Below are positions 59,124 through 64,000 of a stretch of 64,000 nucleotides of DNA, piece after piece. Positions within the stretch are counted from its first letter, which is position 1. Each line of letters begins with the position of its first letter. The stretch comes from an uncultured Lachnospiraceae bacterium (GTDB lineage: Bacteria > Bacillota > Clostridia > Lachnospirales > Lachnospiraceae). The notes beneath the pieces are model-generated. The model was given only the letters and a program-made list of their open reading frames with translations. It was not told the origin of the DNA and did not search any database. A program made the position numbers and the translations under genes. The stretch is from the NCBI GenBank assembly GCA_910578475.1, contig CAJTRK010000006.1, positions 62,001 to 126,000 of the forward strand, in the 5' to 3' direction.

Positions 59124-60257
59124 CTAATCTATTGTATCAGATTCCAGACATGATTTCCAGTACTGACGCGCGTATTCAACAAACTGATTCGCAAGATACG
59201 TGTTGGAAAGTTTTTCCCGATAGTTTATGCAATTACGAACATATTTGTCATTCTCCGCACAAATTTTTTCCAACGCATCCGCTCCCCAGTCATCCGCCAC
59301 GATGCCTAGCCCGTCTTTACGGATATAAGCCGCATTATAGGGCACAGACGTCGTAACCACTGGCGTCCCCGCTGCAATACTTTCCACAATAGAGACCATA
59401 TTATTGTCTTTCACCGTGGAAATGAGCATCGCTTTTGATTCCGCAAGGAAAGGAAGAAGTTGTTCATGTGTCATTTGTCCACACAAAATAACAGCATCTT
59501 CCAGATGGTGCCACGCAATAAAGTCCCGGTATGCGGACTCCAGTTCTCCCTGCCCAATCAGATACAGGCGGTAATCGCGATGTCCGTTTTCCCAAAACTC
59601 ACGAAACCGCATCATCGTTCTGTCTATTTTCTTTCTTTCGATAAACTGAGAAACTACCACGAAATAATTCCGTTTTTTAACCTGAACCATCTCAGGAAAC
59701 TTCTGCAGATTCACGCCGTGGTCAACACAGAAATCCGCTACATGAGGAAGGAATCTGCTGATAAACGCTGCCGCAGCTTCCGACCGCGGAATGACCGGCG
59801 TTCTCCGCATCATGCTTCCCGCCACAATATGATACCAGATTTTGGACGGAATTTGACGCATAATATTATTGTGTTTTGCCAATTCATGCCAGATTATGGT
59901 CTTCTCCGGGCATATCCGGGACGCCGTATAGGACCATGTTCCAAACACTTCGCTCGTTATAATCAAATCATATTCCCGGTGTTTTCGCAGAAACCCTCTG
60001 AGTTCTGGCATATAAGGAAGGCATCTTGGCTGAAAGATTTTATGTCCCGTTGTCTCCATAAAAATCAACGGAAATTCGTATGTTTCTTCTTGTTCCGGCT
60101 GATAATCCTTTGCGGCGAGAAGCGTCACCTGATGCCCCAGATTTAAAAAACCGAGGCAAAATGTATAAATCATTGTATCTTTAATAGATTTTACCTTCGG
60201 AATCCGATTTGTTTCCGATGTATATAAAATTGGATTGATTATCAGAATCCGGCTCAT
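59124..60257 (-). CDS. GT4-family glycosyltransferase
   Basis: 377 residues with a GT-B fold. N-domain: ILIINPILYTSET; C-domain: FVVVSQFIERKKIDR, LIGQGELES and a variant E-x7-E nucleotide-site block, VSIVESIAAGTPVVTT. It transfers a sugar from a nucleotide donor; specificity unknown. Start ATG 60257 behind AAGGA about 10 nt before. Followed downstream by repeat D. Confidence 0.9.
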   Translation of the reverse strand: MSRILIINPILYTSETNRIPKVKSIKDTMIYTFCLGFLNLGHQVTLLAAKDYQPEQEETYEFPLIFMETTGHKIFQPRCLPYMPELRGFLRKHREYDLIITSEVFGTWSYTASRICPEKTIIWHELAKHNNIMRQIPSKIWYHIVAGSMMRRTPVIPRSEAAAAFISRFLPHVADFCVDHGVNLQKFPEMVQVKKRNYFVVVSQFIERKKIDRTMMRFREFWENGHRDYRLYLIGQGELESAYRDFIAWHHLEDAVILCGQMTHEQLLPFLAESKAMLISTVKDNNMVSIVESIAAGTPVVTTSVPYNAAYIRKDGLGIVADDWGADALEKICAENDKYVRNCINYREKLSNTYLANQFVEYARQYWKSCLESDTID

Positions 60258-60290
60258 CGCTTCTCTGTCCTTTCTTTTGCCCATTTCCGT

Positions 60291-60339
60291 TCAATAAAAT
60301 GAAATTTTCAATAAAATGAAATTTTCAATAAAATGAAAA
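60291..60339. repeat. 17-nt tandem repeat upstream of the GT4 gene
   Basis: AATAAAATGAAATTTTC occurs two and a half times in a row, AT-rich, about 35-80 bp before the GT4 start codon. The unit is itself nearly self-complementary (GAAATTTTC). Confidence 0.8.
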
Positions 60340-60376
60340 GGTAAAATTTCTAAATTCATTCATCAGAAATTTTACC
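60340..60376 (-). terminator. terminator of the LacI-type regulator gene
   Basis: GGTAAAATTTCT and AGAAATTTTACC form a perfect 12-bp stem with a 13-nt loop; on the minus strand CTTTTCATTTT follows. It lies about 65 bp beyond the regulator stop. Confidence 0.8.
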
Positions 60377-60442
60377 CTATTTCCAGTTATTATGCAATGA
60401 AAGATTCCGTATCATACTCCTCCGGCGGTGTACCGGGAAATC

Positions 60443-61483
60443 TTATATGGCATCGACAGAGGCGCGCTCTATCATCCGGCACGGAATCCGGACAATGCCA
60501 AAATCTTCCTTTTCCTTCTGTTCTTCATCCAACAACCGAAGCAATATTTCCGCCGCTTTTCTTCCGATTTCCCGCAGTTCAATCTTATTCGTCGTAAGAC
60601 CCGGACGCAGATATCCCGCCAGTTCTCTATCATCATAACCTGCAACGGAAATATCTTTTCCGATTTCCATATGATTTTCATACAGATAGTCATATGCGCC
60701 GGCTGCCATGTTATCATTCATGCAAAAAATTGCGGTTACGCCTTCTCTGACCAGATATTCGGCTTCCCGGTAACCGGAATTTCTCGTCCATTCTCCGTAA
60801 CGCACCCAGAATGGATTATACAAAATAGTTCCCTCGAACAATGCCTTCTGATATCCCAGAAGACGCGCTTTGGTATGCAAGTTCTCCGCAGAACCTCCAA
60901 TCAGCCCGATTTTCCGGTGGCCTTTGGAAATGATATACTTTGTAATATCATAGCCGCCCTTTTCGTCATCAATGACAACGGACGGATATTTTTCATTTCC
61001 GGAAAGGCCATAAGCAAAGACCGCCGGAATAGGCAAATCAGGATACAGACCATTGATAACCCGGCAATGTCCCGCTACATAAAGCAGACCGTCTACCCGA
61101 ATAGACAGTGATTCCTGCACCACCGGGTCCAGTACTGCCTTAACCTTTTGTTCATCTTCAAACCAGGTATCCGACCATTTGTCATATAAGCGGAGATTCA
61201 TCAAAATCGTTCTGTAATCATGGTCTTCACAATACGCCATTACCGCTTCTACAATCGAACCGGTGCTGAACTGGTTTAAATCTTCTGTAATAATACTGAT
61301 AATGCGGCTGTTCTGCTTACGCATACTCTGTGCAAAAAAGTTCGGCTGATACCCGATTTCCTTAATCGTTCCCAAAACTTTCTGTCTGGTCTCCTCGCTC
61401 ATGTTCGTTTTACCATTCAGGATATTAGAGACCGTACTCGGTGATACGCCGCATATCTGTGCAATTTCTTTTACTGTAATCAC
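60443..61483 (-). CDS. LacI-family transcriptional regulator
   Basis: 347 residues. N-terminal helix-turn-helix ITVKEIAQICGVSPSTVSNIL with hinge YQPNFFAQSMR, then a periplasmic-binding-protein-like sugar domain (about 60-340). The GTG at 61483 is the start because AAGGAG is 9 nt before it; longer frames have none. A CTCAAA-N6-TTTGAG palindrome (61485-61502) covers the ribosome site and may be its own operator. Ligand unknown; lies 63 bp downstream of the chemoreceptor gene on the same strand and may be cotranscribed with it. Confidence 0.93.
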   Translation of the reverse strand: MITVKEIAQICGVSPSTVSNILNGKTNMSEETRQKVLGTIKEIGYQPNFFAQSMRKQNSRIISIITEDLNQFSTGSIVEAVMAYCEDHDYRTILMNLRLYDKWSDTWFEDEQKVKAVLDPVVQESLSIRVDGLLYVAGHCRVINGLYPDLPIPAVFAYGLSGNEKYPSVVIDDEKGGYDITKYIISKGHRKIGLIGGSAENLHTKARLLGYQKALFEGTILYNPFWVRYGEWTRNSGYREAEYLVREGVTAIFCMNDNMAAGAYDYLYENHMEIGKDISVAGYDDRELAGYLRPGLTTNKIELREIGRKAAEILLRLLDEEQKEKEDFGIVRIPCRMIERASVDAI

Positions 61484-61484
61484 G

Positions 61485-61502
61485 CTCAAATACTCCTTTG
61501 AG
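61485..61502. promoter_or_regulatory. possible autoregulatory operator of the LacI gene
   Basis: CTCAAA-N6-TTTGAG, a perfect 6-bp inverted repeat overlapping the AAGGAG ribosome site. LacI-family sites are usually longer (about 14-20 bp), so this is tentative. Confidence 0.35.
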
Positions 61503-61546
61503 AGTATTATAATTTTTTTCAGATTGCCTGTCAATGAAACGGATAT

Positions 61547-63580
61547 TTATACCTGAAAAATACTTACATCCGTTTCAATCTCATTCGCCAGCTCTTCCAG
61601 CGATTTTGCCACTTCGGCAACACCTTTTATCATGCCGTTAACCATCTCCGTCGAAGCAAGGGATTCCTCCGTACTTGCCGCATTTTCTTCGGCAATCGCC
61701 GTAAGGCTCTGCACAACATCGATGACACTGACGCGCTCTTCATCCATATTGGAAATGGTGTTGGCGATATTGGAAATTTCACTCTGCGTCACTTCCACAT
61801 TATGACTGACTTCCCCAAAGCAATCCTTTGTATCCGCAAGATGTTCGCTCTGTTTCTTCATAATGTCTTTTACTTCATCCATAATCTGAACTGCGCAGGA
61901 GGACTCTTCCAGCAACGCTTCGATAATTTTGTCAATATATTTCGCAGAATCGTTGGACTGCTCGGCAAGCTTCTTAATCTGCCCTGCAACAACTGCGAAG
62001 CCGCTTCCCTGCTCGCCCGCACGCGCCGCTTCAATAGACGCATTCAGCGAAAGCAGATTCGTCTCCTCCGCAATCGACGTAATGAGCTGCGCCGCATCCC
62101 TGATTTTCAAAACGGAATCATTCGTATTCAGCGTCTGTCGGTTAATCTGCTCTACCGCCGCTTTGGCCTTCTCATTGATATCAACAAGAATCTTCAGTGT
62201 TTGCAGCGCCTCCTCACTGGAATGATTGATTCGCTCCGCTACGCCGGAAAGCCTCGATGATTTTTCTCTTGTATCCGCAATCTGATTGCCGATATGAATA
62301 ACGCGTTCCGACGCACTTGTCGTTTCTGTCGCCTGACTTCCTGCTCCCTGCGCAATTTCCTGAATTGCAGTTTCGACATTCTTGATTGCATCGGACGTGG
62401 AAGAAGAATTCTCGCTCATTTCTCCTGCAGTCCGCTGCAGTTCCAAACTTTTTTCCTTTAAGCCCACTACTACATTATACATTGCATCCACCAAAACCTT
62501 CATGGCGTTGGCAATCTGACCGACCTCGTCTTTTCTTCCGCAATAACGTTCCAGACGATGTCTGCCTGTAAAGTTCAGGGTTCCGATTTCCTGTATAATC
62601 GCTGCTTCACCGCTTATCGCACGGCCTATCATCGTCACGCTGAACCAGACTGCAAACGAAATGATGATAAGAACTGCCAGGCAGAGAATACCAAGCATGA
62701 TTGAAAGCGTGCGTACCGGCGCAAAAGCAATGTCCCAGTCTGTCAACGCTACTAACACCCAGTCGCGTTCTTCCATATAATACATCGCAGATATAATTTT
62801 CTTACCGGTCACACTGTCCGTATATTCAAAAGACTGCGACTGATTTCCCGCACTTTTGGCCTTCTCAATGATATTCAGGACATCCGTATTTTCAACCGCC
62901 GTTCCAATCAACTCGTCTTCCGGGCAGAAAATATAACTTCCCGACGCGGAATCCAGCAATAAGTAATTGCTTCCCTCCTGTCTTCCCGCCAATCCATTCA
63001 ATGTATCCCTTAAATTTCCGGCATAAATCGCCGCGCCTACATACCCCACAGGCTGTCCGTCTTTATCGTTTACCGGATAATACATGGAAATAACCTGTGC
63101 TCCGGTGGATTTGGAAGCCATGATTCCGGTATTGTACATTCCTTTTGAAAGGGCGTCCTGAAGCTGTTTCAACGCATCGCCTTCCCGGAGCGTAACGCCG
63201 ATTACCCCCTGTACATGAGATGCGATTACCGTTGAATTATAATCTGCCGCATATATATTTTCCAGATTATCGCCTGTTGCCGCATAGGCATCCGTATACT
63301 CCTGAAGCTCTGTCGCTGCGGACTCATTCGATGTGTCCTGGAGCGTTTTCACCATCGCCGGAGCCTGCGCATATCCAATCAGATAAGTTTCCGCCTTATC
63401 CACATAATTCCTTACAATTTCAGCTTGCGTTTCTACAGAATTATTAAGCTGCTGAATAATAGACTCTTCCATAACCTTTGTCATCTGTCTGTTTGCCGCA
63501 AACCACAGTCCTACCAGTCCAATAACCAGAATAACAATTGAAATCAGACTGATTTTTACTGCCATTTTCATGTTTTTCAT
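61547..63580 (-). CDS. methyl-accepting chemotaxis protein (dCACHE-type)
   Basis: 677 residues. Transmembrane helix 1 (about 9-29), an extracellular double-CACHE-like sensor (about 35-275; QVISMYYPV, VGYVGAAIYAG), helix 2 (about 288-315), a HAMP region (about 318-372) and a long coiled-coil signalling domain with the conserved hairpin tip NLLSLNASIEAARAGEQG. There is no CheB/CheR-binding tail pentapeptide. It senses an external small molecule, perhaps a sugar; the LacI gene downstream could regulate its uptake. Promoter at 63660-63688. Confidence 0.95.
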   Translation of the reverse strand: MKNMKMAVKISLISIVILVIGLVGLWFAANRQMTKVMEESIIQQLNNSVETQAEIVRNYVDKAETYLIGYAQAPAMVKTLQDTSNESAATELQEYTDAYAATGDNLENIYAADYNSTVIASHVQGVIGVTLREGDALKQLQDALSKGMYNTGIMASKSTGAQVISMYYPVNDKDGQPVGYVGAAIYAGNLRDTLNGLAGRQEGSNYLLLDSASGSYIFCPEDELIGTAVENTDVLNIIEKAKSAGNQSQSFEYTDSVTGKKIISAMYYMEERDWVLVALTDWDIAFAPVRTLSIMLGILCLAVLIIISFAVWFSVTMIGRAISGEAAIIQEIGTLNFTGRHRLERYCGRKDEVGQIANAMKVLVDAMYNVVVGLKEKSLELQRTAGEMSENSSSTSDAIKNVETAIQEIAQGAGSQATETTSASERVIHIGNQIADTREKSSRLSGVAERINHSSEEALQTLKILVDINEKAKAAVEQINRQTLNTNDSVLKIRDAAQLITSIAEETNLLSLNASIEAARAGEQGSGFAVVAGQIKKLAEQSNDSAKYIDKIIEALLEESSCAVQIMDEVKDIMKKQSEHLADTKDCFGEVSHNVEVTQSEISNIANTISNMDEERVSVIDVVQSLTAIAEENAASTEESLASTEMVNGMIKGVAEVAKSLEELANEIETDVSIFQV

Positions 63581-63659
63581 GACTAAAACCGCCTTTCTTC
63601 TGTTCTTTATTCTTTTGCCTTTGATATAATTTTGTAAAACGATTTAATCCCATGAATAA

Positions 63660-63688
63660 ATATTACTGATTATCCCCTGAAATTGCAA
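63660..63688 (-). promoter_or_regulatory. promoter of the chemoreceptor gene
   Basis: TTGCAA (63683-63688) and TAATAT (63660-63665) on the minus strand at 17-bp spacing, about 80 bp before the start. The remaining gap (63581-63829) is AT-rich with no gene seen. Confidence 0.68.
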
Positions 63689-63829
63689 CTGTAACTTTGA
63701 AAATTTCATATTTTTGTAGTAGAATCAGATAATTTTGTCTTATAATTCACAAAAAATTACTCTTTTCTGTAAATCGTTTTATTTTTGCTCTGGTAAAATA
63801 ACATTTTTCCTGATAATAAGGGGACTAAA

Positions 63830-63855
63830 AAACCTGGCCGGTAAGGGCCAGGTTT
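63830..63855 (-). terminator. terminator of the GHKL kinase gene
   Basis: AAACCTGGCC and GGCCAGGTTT form a 10-bp stem with a 6-nt loop; on the minus strand TTTTTT follows the stem. Confidence 0.92.
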
Positions 63856-63860
63856 CTCAT

Positions 63861-64000
63861 TTAACTGTTCCAACCGCTTCGTACTGGAAGCAAAATTTTA
63901 ATCCGGAATCTTCCGTCCTCTTTCCTGTCTTCTATCATTCCGCCATACTGCCTGACAATTTTACGGACGCTGCGCAGACCGATTCCACGCTTCGCTCCAA
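63861..64000 (-). CDS. GHKL-domain sensor kinase, C-terminal fragment (AgrC/VirS-like)
   Basis: 45 codons plus stop, entering from the right edge of the window. The translated end reads GAKRGIGLRSVRKIVRQYGG and then DGRFRIKILLPV: the G2 box GIGLRSVR and the final beta strand of a histidine kinase-like ATPase, in the form typical of AgrC-type quorum-sensing kinases. The stop TAA is at 63861-63863. The signal and partner regulator lie outside the window. Followed by a clear terminator. Confidence 0.85.
   Translation of the reverse strand, partial: GAKRGIGLRSVRKIVRQYGGMIEDRKEDGRFRIKILLPVRSGWNS

Overview
The window reads as the chromosome of a Gram-positive Clostridia member (Bacillota), most likely a Lachnospiraceae gut bacterium. 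The evidence is AGGAGG-type ribosome binding sites, moderate GC, LytR-CpsA-Psr and GH25 cell-wall proteins, a CotH-family kinase, a dCACHE-type chemoreceptor and an AgrC-like GHKL kinase. No rRNA, tRNA, CRISPR array, transposase or phage gene was seen. Nearly the whole 64 kb is a surface-polysaccharide island.

Layout. 1-5.6 kb (minus): an HtrA protease cut by the window edge, glmS, a glycosyltransferase and an LCP ligase. 5.8-24.7 kb (minus): one long probable operon starting from a TTGCAA-N17-TATAAT promoter ahead of rmlB. It holds rmlB, rmlA, a GH25 muramidase, rmlC, an ABC-2 exporter (Wzm/Wzt, with a Wzt C-terminal carbohydrate-binding-like domain), a methyltransferase-kinase fusion, four GT2 glycosyltransferases, phosphoglucomutase and the priming polyprenyl-phosphate sugar-phosphate transferase. 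24.9-27.9 kb: a 1020-residue GH25 protein with an acidic Tyr-rich repeat tail. 28-34 kb: a zinc-ribbon protein, SGNH enzymes, an MBOAT O-acyltransferase and two membrane proteins. 34.3-40.2 kb (plus): CotH kinase, VTC polyphosphate polymerase, DUF4956 protein and an FAD oxidoreductase, with three large palindromic elements in the gaps. 40-47 kb: an SGNH lipoprotein, a radical SAM/SPASM enzyme, a large membrane protein, GtrA, a VOC protein, an acyl carrier protein and another SGNH protein. 47-60 kb: further membrane, MBOAT and SGNH genes, a YdjC deacetylase, a GtrB-like glycosyltransferase, a UDP-sugar epimerase, ugd and a GT4 enzyme. 60-64 kb: a LacI regulator, a chemoreceptor and the end of a GHKL kinase.

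How the parts may work together. The 5.8-24.7 kb operon looks like an ABC-transporter-dependent polysaccharide pathway. A sugar-1-phosphate is put on undecaprenyl phosphate, GT2 enzymes extend the chain with rhamnose and other sugars, and the methyltransferase-kinase may cap the chain. Wzt would read the cap, Wzm would export, and the LCP protein could attach the chain to the wall. The remaining modules would decorate it (MBOAT/SGNH O-acylation, GtrA/GtrB-type side chains, deacetylation) or supply UDP-uronic acids.

The most notable signals are the WbdD-like cap enzyme beside a Wzt C-domain exporter in a Gram-positive; a TGACA-N4-TGTCA palindrome seen about ten times; a family of 170-210 bp palindromes whose outer arms differ between copies yet still pair; and tandem duplications sitting on translation starts. 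All counts and alignments were made by eye.
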